From Enterobacter mori LMG 25706 (GTDB lineage: Bacteria; Pseudomonadota; Gammaproteobacteria; Enterobacterales; Enterobacteriaceae): 52,367 bases of DNA. A program made the translations under genes and the position numbers. Shown here in pieces: positions 8,238 to 16,519 of this stretch (within the stretch, counting starts at the first letter, position 1; the number at the start of each line of letters is the position of its first letter). The notes beneath the pieces are model-generated. The model worked only from the letters and a program-made list of their open reading frames with translations. It ran no database searches and was not told the origin of the DNA. The stretch spans positions 633,124 to 685,490 of the forward strand of contig NZ_GL890775.1 of the NCBI RefSeq assembly GCF_000211415.1, written 5' to 3'.

Positions 8238-8953
8238 CAGCCCGGTCTCCGTTCAAAACGCGTTGCACGCAGGTCGATGCGTTTGAGGATGTACTGACTC
8301 AGCAACGTAATCACCAGGTAGATCGCCGCCGCCACGATGTACCAGGTAAACGGCTCCTGGGTACGGGTGGCGATACTTTTGGTCTGCAGCATTAAATCGT
8401 TCACGCTGATGAGGCTCACCAGCGCGGTATCTTTCAGCAATACCAGCCACTGGTTACCCAGTCCTGGCAGGGCATGACGCCACATCTGCGGCATCACCAG
8501 GCGGAAAAAGATCGCCGCTTTCGACATGCCGAGCGCCTGGCCGGATTCCCACTGTCCTTGCGGAACCGCCTTCAGCGCCCCGCGCAGCGTTTGTGACGCG
8601 TAGGCAGAGTAAAGCAGGGAGAGGGCAATCACGCCGCACAGGAACGGGCTGACGTCGAAGTTTTCAATCTGCATCTGCACTGGGATCTGCGCAAAGCCGA
8701 GATTGATCGTGAAGCCGTCCGACAGCGTCAGCAGCAGCTGTGAGGAACCGAAATAGATAAACAGGACCACCAGAATTTCCGGCAGCCCACGCCGCACGGT
8801 CACCAGTGCGGAACCTGTCCAGGCGACGGGGAACCATTTTGCTGATTCCCACACCGCAAAGAACATCGCCAGCACAAGGCCGATAATCAGTGCGCAAACG
8901 GCAAGGCCGACGGTCATCCCGGCGGCGCTTGCTAATGGAAGAATTTCATTCAT
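8237..8953 (-). CDS. artQ: ArtQ, arginine ABC transporter permease
   Basis: Partner permease of ArtM, 238 residues, the E. coli length. It shows several hydrophobic helices and the coupling loop [20 protein letters not shown]. It lies between artI (6 nt upstream) and artM (1-nt overlap) in the leftward artPIQM operon. Confidence 0.97.
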   Translation of the reverse strand: MNEILPLASAAGMTVGLAVCALIIGLVLAMFFAVWESAKWFPVAWTGSALVTVRRGLPEILVVLFIYFGSSQLLLTLSDGFTINLGFAQIPVQMQIENFDVSPFLCGVIALSLLYSAYASQTLRGALKAVPQGQWESGQALGMSKAAIFFRLVMPQMWRHALPGLGNQWLVLLKDTALVSLISVNDLMLQTKSIATRTQEPFTWYIVAAAIYLVITLLSQYILKRIDLRATRFERRPG

Positions 8954-8959
8954 CAGGAA

Positions 8960-9691
8960 TTACTTCTGGAACCATTTTTGGTAGATGGTTTCGTAGGTGC
9001 CGTCTTTCTTCACTTTTTCCAGCGCAGCGTTGAATTTCTGCTGCAACTCAGTGTTGCCCTGACGCACGGCGATGCCCAGACCAGTACCGAAATAGGCTTT
9101 ATCGGTCACTTTGTCGCCCACTGGCGCCAGCTTGTCGTTGGCTTTCAGCCATTCAGTCACCACCGCGGTATCACCAAACACGCCGTCGATACGGCCGTTC
9201 TGCAGATCCAGCTTCGCGTTCTGGTAGCTGTCATACGGAACGGTGGTGATTTCCGGATGTTTATCCATGATGAATTTCTGATGCGTGGTGCCGTTCTGCA
9301 CACCCACTTTCTTGCCTTTCAGCTGGTCGATGGACGTGAACTTGCCTTTCTGCCCGATGAACAGGGCGGAGTTATCGTAGTAAGGGGTAGAGAACAGCAC
9401 CTGCTTTTCACGCTCAGGGGTGATGTCCATACCGGCCATTACGGCGTCGATGCGGCGGAACTTCAGGCTCGGGATCAGGCTGTCGAACGCCTGGTTGCTG
9501 AAGGTACAGGTCGCGTCGATCTCTTTACACAGGGCGTTAGCCAGGTCCACGTCGAAGCCCACAATTTTGTTGTTCGCATCGATGGATTCAAACGGAGGAT
9601 AAGACGCTTCGGTGGCGAAACGAATTGTCTGGGCTGCGGTAGCGGAAAGGGTAACGCCAGCAAGCAGCACGGCAAGTAATACTTTTTTCAT
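8960..9691 (-). CDS. artI: ArtI, periplasmic amino-acid-binding protein of the Art system
   Basis: Periplasmic binding protein encoded inside the art transporter operon, 243 residues. The start is the ATG at 9691, giving a normal signal peptide (MKKVLLAVLLAGVTLSATAA). A longer in-frame reading to 9781 would extend into artP and is rejected. The family-3 signature YPPFESIDANNKIVGFDVDLAN is present. It is a paralogue of ArtJ, with many identical blocks such as NGTTHQK, NGRIDGVFGDTAVV and YFGTGLGIAVR. The ligand of ArtI is less certain than that of ArtJ. Confidence 0.96.
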   Translation of the reverse strand: MKKVLLAVLLAGVTLSATAAQTIRFATEASYPPFESIDANNKIVGFDVDLANALCKEIDATCTFSNQAFDSLIPSLKFRRIDAVMAGMDITPEREKQVLFSTPYYDNSALFIGQKGKFTSIDQLKGKKVGVQNGTTHQKFIMDKHPEITTVPYDSYQNAKLDLQNGRIDGVFGDTAVVTEWLKANDKLAPVGDKVTDKAYFGTGLGIAVRQGNTELQQKFNAALEKVKKDGTYETIYQKWFQK

Positions 9692-9710
9692 TATATTTCC
9701 CCTGACACAA

Positions 9711-10439
9711 TCAATGAGATAAATAGTTTTTAAAGGCATCGGTTTGCGGGTTAGCGAAACAGCCCGCATCACCTTGCTCAACGATATACCCGTTTTCCAT
9801 ATACACCACGCGGCTGGCGGTTTTACGCGCCACTTCCACCTCGTGGGTCACGATCACCTGCGTAATATTGGTTTCCGCCAGCTCGCGAATAATGCTCACG
9901 ATCTGGGCGGTGATTTCCGGATCCAGCGCCGCGGTAGGTTCATCAAACAGCAGAACTGCAGGCTCCATCATCAGCGCGCGGGCAATCGCCACACGCTGCT
10001 GCTGACCGCCGGAGAGGTGCAGAGGATAGCGATCGCTGTACGGCTTAAGACGCAGACGTTCCAGCAGCTTTTCGGCACGCGCCATCGCCTGGTCCTTGCT
10101 TAAACCGAGCACGCGGCACGGGGCTTCAATCAGGTTTTGCTGAACGGTCAGGTGCGGCCAGAGATTGTATTGCTGAAAGACCATGCCCACGTTTTGACGC
10201 AGTTCACGAATCGCTTTATCAGACGGCGTTTTCGCAAAATCAAAATGGTTACCGGCAATCGCCAGCGTACCCGAGCGGGGCATTTCAAGCAGATTGAGGA
10301 CACGCAGAAGGGAACTTTTGCCGGCGCCGCTTGGGCCGAGCAAAACCAGCGTTTCGCCCTCCGGGCAGTTCAGCGTGATGTCGAACAGCGCCTGGTGTGC
10401 GCCGTAGAAGCAGTTAATGCCGTTTAGTTTAATACTCAT
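9711..10439 (-). CDS. artP: ArtP, arginine ABC transporter ATPase
   Basis: ATPase subunit of the arginine importer, 242 residues. Walker A is GPSGAGKS (residues 35-42), the Q-loop is in [10 protein letters not shown], the signature is LSGGQQQR, Walker B is VLLFDEP, the D-loop is AALD and the H-loop is VTHE. It is the first gene of artPIQM, with artI starting 19 nt downstream. The upstream region to 10606 is AT-rich and should hold the operon promoter. I see only weak ARG-box resemblance there. Confidence 0.97.
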   Translation of the reverse strand: MSIKLNGINCFYGAHQALFDITLNCPEGETLVLLGPSGAGKSSLLRVLNLLEMPRSGTLAIAGNHFDFAKTPSDKAIRELRQNVGMVFQQYNLWPHLTVQQNLIEAPCRVLGLSKDQAMARAEKLLERLRLKPYSDRYPLHLSGGQQQRVAIARALMMEPAVLLFDEPTAALDPEITAQIVSIIRELAETNITQVIVTHEVEVARKTASRVVYMENGYIVEQGDAGCFANPQTDAFKNYLSH

Positions 10440-10606
10440 CGGGGCAGTCTTTACTCATCCAGGCAATCTATAGCAATTGAGGCCGCAGCTAGTACCGTTG
10501 ACAGAATAGTTATGCAATATTTCTGCGTTAAAAGTTAAATATAACCCGTATTTCCTCTTAAACATAGCACAAAATAGCGAAGGGCAAGGGGGGCGAGTAT
10601 AAATGT

Positions 10607-10628
10607 CGGCATTCCGCGAGAAATGCCG
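10607..10628 (-). terminator. Hairpin downstream of ybjP
   Basis: CGGCATT-tccgcgag-AATGCCG dyad lying 38 nt past the ybjP stop. It has no T tract on either strand, so it is a weak terminator candidate or an mRNA-end stabiliser. Confidence 0.45.
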
Positions 10629-10665
10629 GACATTTTACGGGGTTAACAATTATTTAACTGATGCT

Positions 10666-11184
10666 TTAGCGGTTCTCAATCGACTGTCGCAGCGTGCCTG
10701 CCGGGGCATGAACGCTGCCGCCGATGTAGCGTACATCGTCGACGGCCCAGCACTGGCCTTCGCGGATCATCAGCACTTCATCCTGCCAGGACTGGGTGCC
10801 CTGGGTCAGCTTCACGCGCAGCGGGATATTGCGCGCATCGGTGTTTGGGATGGTGGAAGCACTCGCGACTTCGGCGCTGTCGGGCAGCGTTGCGCGGCTG
10901 GAGAACGGGTCCGACTGAAGCAGCGCGTTATGCTGCGGATCGCGGGTCGCATCGTTCAGCAGTTTGGCCAGACCGTCGCTCAAATACGGACGAAGGGCAG
11001 TAAGATCGTTACCGCGATGCTGAATACGATAATCATAGAACTGTTGCGCCACGGTATCCGGGCCACCGTCAATGCAGGGGCCGCTGCGGGTACCGATATC
11101 CTTAAAGGCCGGCGTGACCGGGGTGGTGCACGCGCTGAGCACCAGCGCGCAAGGCACTAAAAGCGTTAAAGCAGAGTAGCGCAT
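10666..11184 (-). CDS. ybjP: YbjP, putative outer-membrane lipoprotein
   Basis: 172-residue lipoprotein of unknown function, close to E. coli YbjP. The signal peptide ends in the lipobox LSAC with Cys19 as lipidation site. The residue after it is Thr, not Asp, which predicts Lol-dependent transfer to the outer membrane. The C-terminal part (about 60-172) resembles DUF3828 domains. It stands alone, divergent from ybjQ. Confidence 0.94.
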   Translation of the reverse strand: MRYSALTLLVPCALVLSACTTPVTPAFKDIGTRSGPCIDGGPDTVAQQFYDYRIQHRGNDLTALRPYLSDGLAKLLNDATRDPQHNALLQSDPFSSRATLPDSAEVASASTIPNTDARNIPLRVKLTQGTQSWQDEVLMIREGQCWAVDDVRYIGGSVHAPAGTLRQSIENR

Positions 11185-11281
11185 GTTGATTTCCTTATTT
11201 ATTAACTATCCTTTCAATCATAGCGTAACGAACCGATAATGCTGGTGGTAAGGCATTGAACGCTAAAGAAGGAGAGAAAGT

Positions 11282-11602
11282 ATGCAGTTTTCAACCACCC
11301 CAACCCTGGAAGGGCAGCCGATTACCGAGTATTGCGGCGTCGTGACGGGCGAAGCGATTCTGGGCGCCAACATCTTCCGCGACTTTTTTGCCGGTATTCG
11401 CGACATCGTCGGCGGACGCTCGGGTGCTTACGAGAAAGAGCTGCGCAAGGCCCGCGAAATTGCCTTTAAAGAGCTGGGCGAACAGGCAAAAGCGCTGGGC
11501 GCCGATGCCGTTGTCGGCATTGATATTGACTACGAAACGGTCGGTAAAGACGCCAGTATGCTGATGGTGAGCGTAAGCGGCACGGCGGTGAAAACCCGTT
11601 GA
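11282..11602 (+). CDS. ybjQ: YbjQ, UPF0145 family protein
   Basis: 106-residue soluble protein of the UPF0145 (YbjQ) family; function unknown. Conserved family blocks are visible: [31 protein letters not shown] and [13 protein letters not shown]. Ribosome site AGGAGAG lies 5 nt before the ATG. The stop (TGA at 11600-11602) overlaps the amiD start by one base, so the two are coupled. Confidence 0.96.
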   Translation: MQFSTTPTLEGQPITEYCGVVTGEAILGANIFRDFFAGIRDIVGGRSGAYEKELRKAREIAFKELGEQAKALGADAVVGIDIDYETVGKDASMLMVSVSGTAVKTR

Positions 11603-12432
11603 TGAAGCGTTCGCTTTCAACACTCCTGTTGGCGCTGCTGCTGGCAGGGTGCGCCACGGAAAAAGGCGTTATTGATAAAGGTGCCTACGAGCTGGATACC
11701 CGCCACCAGGCGCAGGCGGCCTACCCGCGTATCAAGGTGCTGGTTATCCACTATACCGCGGATGATTTTGACAGCTCGCTGGCGACCTTAACGGACAAAA
11801 ATGTCAGCTCCCACTATCTCATTCCGGCAATTCCTCCTGCTCCTGATGGCAAACCGCGTATCTGGCAGCTGGTGCCTGAAAGCGAACTGGCGTGGCATGC
11901 CGGGATCAGCTTCTGGCGCGGCACCAACCGTATCAACGATACGTCGGTGGGGATTGAGCTGGAGAACCGTGGCTGGCAAAAAACGTCTGGCGTTAAGCAC
12001 TTTACCCCTTTTGAGCCTGCGCAAATTGCGGCGCTGGTGCCGCTGGCCAAAGACATTATCACCCGCTACAACATAAGGCCTGAAAATGTGGTAGCCCATT
12101 CGGATATCGCCCCGCAGCGCAAAGACGATCCCGGTCCGCTCTTCCCGTGGCGGCAACTGGCACTGCAGGGGATTGGCGCCTGGCCCGACGCCGGACGCGT
12201 CGCGTTCTATATGAACGGGCGACCGCCGTATCAGGTGGTGGACACCGCAGCGCTGCTGGATTTACTCGCGCGTTATGGTTACGAGGTGCCAGACAACAGC
12301 ACGCCTGCCCAACAGAAGCGCATCATCATGGTGTTCCAGATGCACTTCAGGCCGCAGCTGTGGAATGGCGTCGCTGATGTGGAAACGATGGCCATCGCAG
12401 AAGCACTTTTAGAGAAATACGGGCAGGGGTAA
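11602..12432 (+). CDS. amiD: AmiD, N-acetylmuramoyl-L-alanine amidase lipoprotein
   Basis: Outer-membrane zinc amidase that cleaves the MurNAc-L-Ala bond of murein and anhydro-muropeptides. The amidase_2 fold shows VLVIHYTADDF and VVAHSDIAPQRKDDPGPLFPW, which carry the zinc ligands. A C-terminal helical peptidoglycan-binding-like domain follows. The signal peptide has lipobox LAGC (Cys17). The ATG at 11602 gives 276 residues, the E. coli length; a TTG one codon upstream is possible but unlikely. In K-12 the next gene is ybjS; here an accessory block begins. Confidence 0.96.
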   Translation: MKRSLSTLLLALLLAGCATEKGVIDKGAYELDTRHQAQAAYPRIKVLVIHYTADDFDSSLATLTDKNVSSHYLIPAIPPAPDGKPRIWQLVPESELAWHAGISFWRGTNRINDTSVGIELENRGWQKTSGVKHFTPFEPAQIAALVPLAKDIITRYNIRPENVVAHSDIAPQRKDDPGPLFPWRQLALQGIGAWPDAGRVAFYMNGRPPYQVVDTAALLDLLARYGYEVPDNSTPAQQKRIIMVFQMHFRPQLWNGVADVETMAIAEALLEKYGQG

Positions 12433-12694
12433 TTCTTCAGGAATACCCTGAATAAATAGATTAGCTTTGAATGCTCTTAAGATTAATCTTAAGTACATTC
12501 TCAATTCATTTTAAGTTAATTGATTTAAAATCGCCCTCAATTAAGATGGATTCATCGATTCACAGCATGAATCAATTAAAAAGACCCGTTCTGTTTTGGT
12601 TTTTTTAATTTTAAAAGAATACAAAGTTAACTTTACGGCAACATTCTTCTTTGCCGGAAAAATTCGCATTTAAACATCTTAATTAGGTATAACA
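12433..12694 (+). promoter_or_regulatory. AT-rich region ahead of the IprA-like regulator
   Basis: 262 bp, much AT-richer than the flanking core genes. It holds a perfect 18-bp palindrome at 12476-12493, a cluster of GATTCA/TGAATC repeats around 12550-12576, and a small hairpin CGGCAA/TTGCCG at 12636-12656. TATAAC just before the ATG at 12695 is too close to serve as its -10. No strong terminator for amiD is visible. Confidence 0.6.
12476..12493. promoter_or_regulatory. Perfect 18-bp palindrome, candidate operator
   Basis: CTTAAGATTAATCTTAAG equals its own reverse complement. It has no spacer loop and is AT-rich, so it fits a dimeric DNA-binding protein site better than a terminator. It lies 202 bp before the IprA-like regulator gene. 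Confidence 0.5.
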
Positions 12695-13318
12695 ATGTTA
12701 AGCATTTTTGGTAAAAAAACACGTCCTCATAATGAAATGGCAGCCATTATTCACGCAACCTCAGGATATGAGGAAAAGACGTTAAGAAAATGGCAAAAAA
12801 TATCAACTTGTAACTCAGATAATATTCATATCATTGTCAGCGGTGAAGTGGAGTTCCGCCGTAGTTCCGATGACTTATGTATGTTTACCCTGGAGGGGCA
12901 ATGTATTTTTGGCCTCTCCGCTATTTTCTACAATTCCGCACATATGCAGGGGGTTGTACGCAGCAATACCGTGGTTCGCACTATTCACAAAGATGAGTTC
13001 CAGCGGTTAATGACCCAACTGGGGCTGTGGCCCGAACTGACCAAAGTGCTGGCATGGTATATCTGTTTGCTCAGCAAACGCGATGATGTCTTAGTGGCCC
13101 GTAGCGCCTATTCCGTAGTGCGTGAATTCCTGATTGAAATTAACGAGCTTATTGTTCAGCATCAGCGAGATATTAATATTTATGATTACATTCAGGAATA
13201 CACTAACCTGGCGCGCAGTACCATTATTAAAATCCTCTCAGACCTGAAAAAAGGTCAATATATTGTGGTGGAAAAAGGGCGACTTCTTAGCCTGTCTGCC
13301 TTACCTGAAAAATATTAA
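12695..13318 (+). CDS. IprA/YaiV-like winged-helix regulator
   Basis: 207-residue putative transcription regulator. The C-terminal end (DLKKGQYIVVEKGRLLSL then LPEKY) aligns with my memory of E. coli YaiV/IprA, also 207 residues (LRKGNYIEMNKGKLISI, LPSEY). The N-terminal half (about 20-110) looks like a Crp-type beta-barrel, with NIHIIVSGEVEFRR and EGQCIFGLSAIF, but lacks the cyclic-nucleotide phosphate-binding signature. The winged helix covers about 160-200. Codon use is AT-richer than the neighbours. The stop overlaps that of gspB, tail to tail, by 4 nt. Its position at the border of the secretion locus suggests, but does not prove, that it controls it. Confidence 0.8.
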   Translation: MLSIFGKKTRPHNEMAAIIHATSGYEEKTLRKWQKISTCNSDNIHIIVSGEVEFRRSSDDLCMFTLEGQCIFGLSAIFYNSAHMQGVVRSNTVVRTIHKDEFQRLMTQLGLWPELTKVLAWYICLLSKRDDVLVARSAYSVVREFLIEINELIVQHQRDINIYDYIQEYTNLARSTIIKILSDLKKGQYIVVEKGRLLSLSALPEKY

Positions 13319-13923
13319 TCCCCTCCGGTGTCTCCTTTTATGACAGAAGGAGACGCCGTCTGCGTTTCATCAACCGGTGGCGCGGGCATTTTTCCCTTCG
13401 ACATATCATCCTGCTGCTGTTTTAACGCCTGCATAAACAACTCTTTTAACGAGCTGTCGTCATCCGATTTCATTGCCTTTTCGTGCGCCTCGGTGCCGGG
13501 TAAGGTATCGCGCGAGGTGTCATGCGTTATCGGCATATCCGGTAACGCGCCATCGGGGGCCTGCTGCCAGTCATTGTCGTCACTATTAAGGGGCATATTA
13601 TCCATCGGCGGCACATTATCCTGCATGTTAACCGGCTGGGGTTTTGGATGCGGATGTGGGAACGGCTTCGTCACGTACACGTAATGCATATCAGACAGCG
13701 AGGTTTCCGGTTTCGCCACGCTCACCTTTTTTATCACGGGTGCCGGGTGGCGCAAATTCCAGTAAACGTGCGCATAAAGGCCGGCCGCGATCAGTGCACA
13801 CAGCCCAAGACACCACAGCGCGATCACGCTGAGGATTTTACTGAACGACGGTAAACGCCATGAGAACCAGACCGGCTCCCCGGTGGTATAGCTGCGCTGG
13901 GCAGCAAGGCAGATGGTAGACAT
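13315..13923 (-). CDS. gspB: GspB, type II secretion accessory protein
   Basis: 202-residue single-pass inner-membrane protein, the GspA partner that in Aeromonas (ExeAB) helps place the secretin through peptidoglycan. One membrane helix (about 29-51) is followed by a long Pro/Asp/Met-rich periplasmic stretch and a helical end (SSLKELFMQALKQQQDD). The ATG overlaps the gspA stop by one base (TAATG). Family membership rests on gene order, topology and the basic/proline composition. The C-terminal GspB domain is short, so sequence similarity alone is modest. Confidence 0.8.
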   Translation of the reverse strand: MSTICLAAQRSYTTGEPVWFSWRLPSFSKILSVIALWCLGLCALIAAGLYAHVYWNLRHPAPVIKKVSVAKPETSLSDMHYVYVTKPFPHPHPKPQPVNMQDNVPPMDNMPLNSDDNDWQQAPDGALPDMPITHDTSRDTLPGTEAHEKAMKSDDDSSLKELFMQALKQQQDDMSKGKMPAPPVDETQTASPSVIKGDTGGD

Positions 13924-15476
13924 TATGCGTGTTTCTCTTGCGTAGCCGGGTTGGCCTGGGTTGTCTGGATCAATACGCTCGGCGTGGTATGGGTTTCGCG
14001 CATCAGCTGCATCAGCGTGTCTTCACCCGGAATACCGTCAACGCGAAGATGCATTTTCTGCTGGAATTCGCGGGTGCGTTTCATCAGTTCCGCCGTCCAG
14101 TTTTTATCGTGCGTTTCGCTTTCGCCCAGCGCCACGCTCAGCTGCTGATCCAGCCATTCGAGATCTTTGCTGCCGCTGGCGGCGGTGATTTCGTCTTTGC
14201 CTTCCGGCGTCAGGCGATGCAGGAGGGTGTAATTCCCCGTCGCGTGCTGGTTATACCAGGTGCGGCTCACCTGCCAGGTGCGGTTATTCATCAGCAGGTC
14301 GAGGGACTCTTTCCCCGCGCGCGCCACCACGGCGTAGTTAATATGATCGCCCGTTTTCATTTCGCTGACCCACGGATAACCTTCATTCGCCAGCGAGTCC
14401 AGGGTGGCATTTCCCTGTTTACACATCAAATTCACTTTACCGGCATTCTGACACAGCGCGTCGTCGGCTGACGCGTCATACCCCCACATGGCGTAAAGCT
14501 GATGCATGGCATCAGGCTGGTTTACCACTTCATGTTCGATGACCGGCAATACCGGCGCGCCTGGCGTTTTAACCGGCTGTTTCCAGCTGGCCGGTACCGG
14601 CAGTGCTACCGGCAGTTTTGCCGTGATGGAAGAGGTCATCATCCAGCCGCAGGCGGCGAACAGCACGGAGGCAAACAGCCCGATGGACGCCAGCGCTTTA
14701 CCGCGTTTCGGTGCCGGAAGCACTTCGCCACACGCCAGGCGCAAATGACGCGGCCCGACGTTTGGCGCGCGTTCGGTCCACGCGGCCAGCATGGAGAGGT
14801 GCGCCAACTCGTTCAGCTTGCTGATGTTGCCTTTGGTCAGGGCGTGGATCTTTTTCACGCGAGCGGGCGTCAGCGGGGAGACGTCAGCGCCGTGCTCCTG
14901 GCACTGGGCGTCAACATAGCTCAGAAATTCGCGGCAGGTCAGGTTGCGCAGGGTGTGGCTGGTCAGAACAAATTCCTGCAGCGCGGAGTCTGTCAGCATC
15001 GTCTCCCGATCTTCACTGCCCATCAGGATGACCGACAAACGCACGTCCAGCTCCTGGGCACGCGTCAGCAGCATGGCCAGCACATCGTAGCTGTTATTCT
15101 TCATCGCCTCCGCGTGCGTGATGACCAGCACCTTTTGCGTTGCGCGGCTATCCCGCCACTGGCGCAGCACGGCATCCACGGCCTGCAGTTTATTTTTGCT
15201 CTCTTTCGCCGACGGGTTGAGCTTATACAGCAGGCTGCTGGCGCTCAGCTTTGGAAACGCGTTAATTGAGACGACGGTGCTGCTGCTCTTCAGTGCATCG
15301 CTGAACTGCCCCAGCAGTTCACTGTCGTGGTAAAAGAGCCCGGTGATCCCTGCCTGCTGGCTTTTCTCTTTCAGAAGATTGAACACATCCTGATGATAAG
15401 GCACCAGAAAATCGCCCGATTTACGGGTGATTGTTCTGAACGGAGGGGTACTGAATTTAAAATGACTCTGATACAT
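13923..15476 (-). CDS. gspA: GspA, secretin-assembly ATPase-like peptidoglycan-binding protein
   Basis: 517-residue GspA/ExeA-type protein. The N-terminal AAA-like domain (about 1-265) begins YQSHFKFSTPPFRTI and includes VLVITHAEAM, a Walker-B-like strand. One membrane helix lies at about 260-280. A periplasmic peptidase-C39-like region (MWGYDASADDALCQNAG, then GYPWVSEM) is followed by a PG_binding_1 domain (ELMKRTREFQQ, VDGIPGEDTLMQLM). Where ExeA has its P-loop, this protein reads GLFYHDSELLGQFS, with no GxxxxGK[ST]. The nucleotide-binding site therefore looks degenerate. It is divergent from gspC, as in K-12. Confidence 0.88.
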   Translation of the reverse strand: MYQSHFKFSTPPFRTITRKSGDFLVPYHQDVFNLLKEKSQQAGITGLFYHDSELLGQFSDALKSSSTVVSINAFPKLSASSLLYKLNPSAKESKNKLQAVDAVLRQWRDSRATQKVLVITHAEAMKNNSYDVLAMLLTRAQELDVRLSVILMGSEDRETMLTDSALQEFVLTSHTLRNLTCREFLSYVDAQCQEHGADVSPLTPARVKKIHALTKGNISKLNELAHLSMLAAWTERAPNVGPRHLRLACGEVLPAPKRGKALASIGLFASVLFAACGWMMTSSITAKLPVALPVPASWKQPVKTPGAPVLPVIEHEVVNQPDAMHQLYAMWGYDASADDALCQNAGKVNLMCKQGNATLDSLANEGYPWVSEMKTGDHINYAVVARAGKESLDLLMNNRTWQVSRTWYNQHATGNYTLLHRLTPEGKDEITAASGSKDLEWLDQQLSVALGESETHDKNWTAELMKRTREFQQKMHLRVDGIPGEDTLMQLMRETHTTPSVLIQTTQANPATQEKHA

Positions 15477-15733
15477 AGCGACTGACCGTCTCTTCTCTTT
15501 AATAGCAATGGGCGAAAAGTACGGGATGCACCAGTCCTGGTCAATTTAACACCAGAGTAAAAATAACCTGCCGTCGGTCTCTAACATTCCCCTTTTTCCC
15601 GGTCAATAAATTTCTTCATGAAAGTTAATAGCAAAGCAGATGGTCGGCATTCAGGGTGCTGATTATTATTAACTCACTAAGTGATGCAGCACGTCGCTGC
15701 GAATGACTGCTTTGCTAAAAGGCCGGATAAATA
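15477..15733. promoter_or_regulatory. Divergent control region between gspAB and gspC-O
   Basis: 257 bp with promoters needed in both directions. The half next to gspC is AT-rich and holds an 11-bp dyad TCACTAAGTGA (15674-15684). No convincing CRP site or sigma-70 pair could be fixed by eye. Silencing by H-NS, known for the K-12 gsp operons, is plausible but not shown. Confidence 0.5.
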
Positions 15734-16507
15734 ATGAGGAACGCACTCCTTTCCCGTGTAATGACACCCTGCATTATGCTTGTCATGCTGATATTTTGCA
15801 GCCAGCAGGGTTATGTCGTTTATAAAGATTATAAGAAAGTTACGAATAAGTTAGCGAATGCGGATAAGCCGGCGCTAAAAAACCGTGACGCTGAACAAAA
15901 CTTTGGCCTTTTCACCGCCGCAGTGCGTCAAAGCGACGCGCCCGCTGCGGTAAAAGCGCCGTTATCCGCAGAAATCGAAGGCATTATTCGCAGCGATGAA
16001 TCCTGGCTGTCGTTTGCCGTGATCAAGACGCCCGCCGGGCAGCAGAGCTACCGGGAAGGAGAGCCGCTTGTCGGCTTCGATGACGCCTATGTGGATGAAA
16101 TTAATAAAGATAACGTCGTTGTGCAGTACGAGGGGGCGAAACAGACGCTGGCCCTCAATAAACCGGCGTATTTTAAGGGCGGCGTTGACAGCGGCCCGGT
16201 TACCAAATCGAAAAAAGATGCAGGCGCCGACAGCCTGCATCTCGATGATTATCTGGTGTTAAAACCGTTAATCGATAAGGGCCAACTGGAAGGCTTTAAT
16301 ATTAATCCACGGAATGCGTCTCCTTTTTACAGCGATACAGGGCTGGAAAAAGGGGATGTGGTAGTGAAAGTCAACGACGTCGATATGACGAAAGAAGCGC
16401 AGGCGAAAAATATCATCGCCAACTGGTCGAAAATGAAAGAGGCGGAGGTCGTCGTCAGGCGGCACGCTCACCTTGAAAATATTCGGGTTAATGTTTTAAA
16501 CAATTAA
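15734..16507 (+). CDS. gspC: GspC, inner-membrane linker to the secretin
   Basis: 257-residue bitopic protein that connects the inner-membrane platform to GspD. A membrane helix (about 9-30) follows a short cytoplasmic tail. The homology region (about 90-165) has SWLSFAVIKTPAGQQSYREG. The C-terminal PDZ-like domain (about 185-255) has NINPRNASPFYSDTGLEKGD and VVVKVNDVDM. It opens the gspCDEFGHIJKLMO operon, with gspD starting 12 nt after its stop. The start ATG at 15734 follows GGATAAATA, a weak ribosome site. Confidence 0.93.
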   Translation: MRNALLSRVMTPCIMLVMLIFCSQQGYVVYKDYKKVTNKLANADKPALKNRDAEQNFGLFTAAVRQSDAPAAVKAPLSAEIEGIIRSDESWLSFAVIKTPAGQQSYREGEPLVGFDDAYVDEINKDNVVVQYEGAKQTLALNKPAYFKGGVDSGPVTKSKKDAGADSLHLDDYLVLKPLIDKGQLEGFNINPRNASPFYSDTGLEKGDVVVKVNDVDMTKEAQAKNIIANWSKMKEAEVVVRRHAHLENIRVNVLNN

Positions 16508-16519
16508 CAAGTGTACATC

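Noticed and set aside
10500..10560. ARG boxes upstream of artP
   Set aside because: TATGCAATATTTCTGCGT resembles half of a box, but the second box and spacing do not fit; too weak to annotate.
10603..11160. Plus-strand open frame overlapping ybjP
   Set aside because: Lies opposite the ybjP lipoprotein gene; no domain and no conservation that I recognise.
12585..12615. Intrinsic terminator of amiD (AAAAAGACC ... GGTTTTTTT)
   Set aside because: Only two or three G-C pairs with a bulge and a long loop; stability is doubtful and it is far from the amiD stop.
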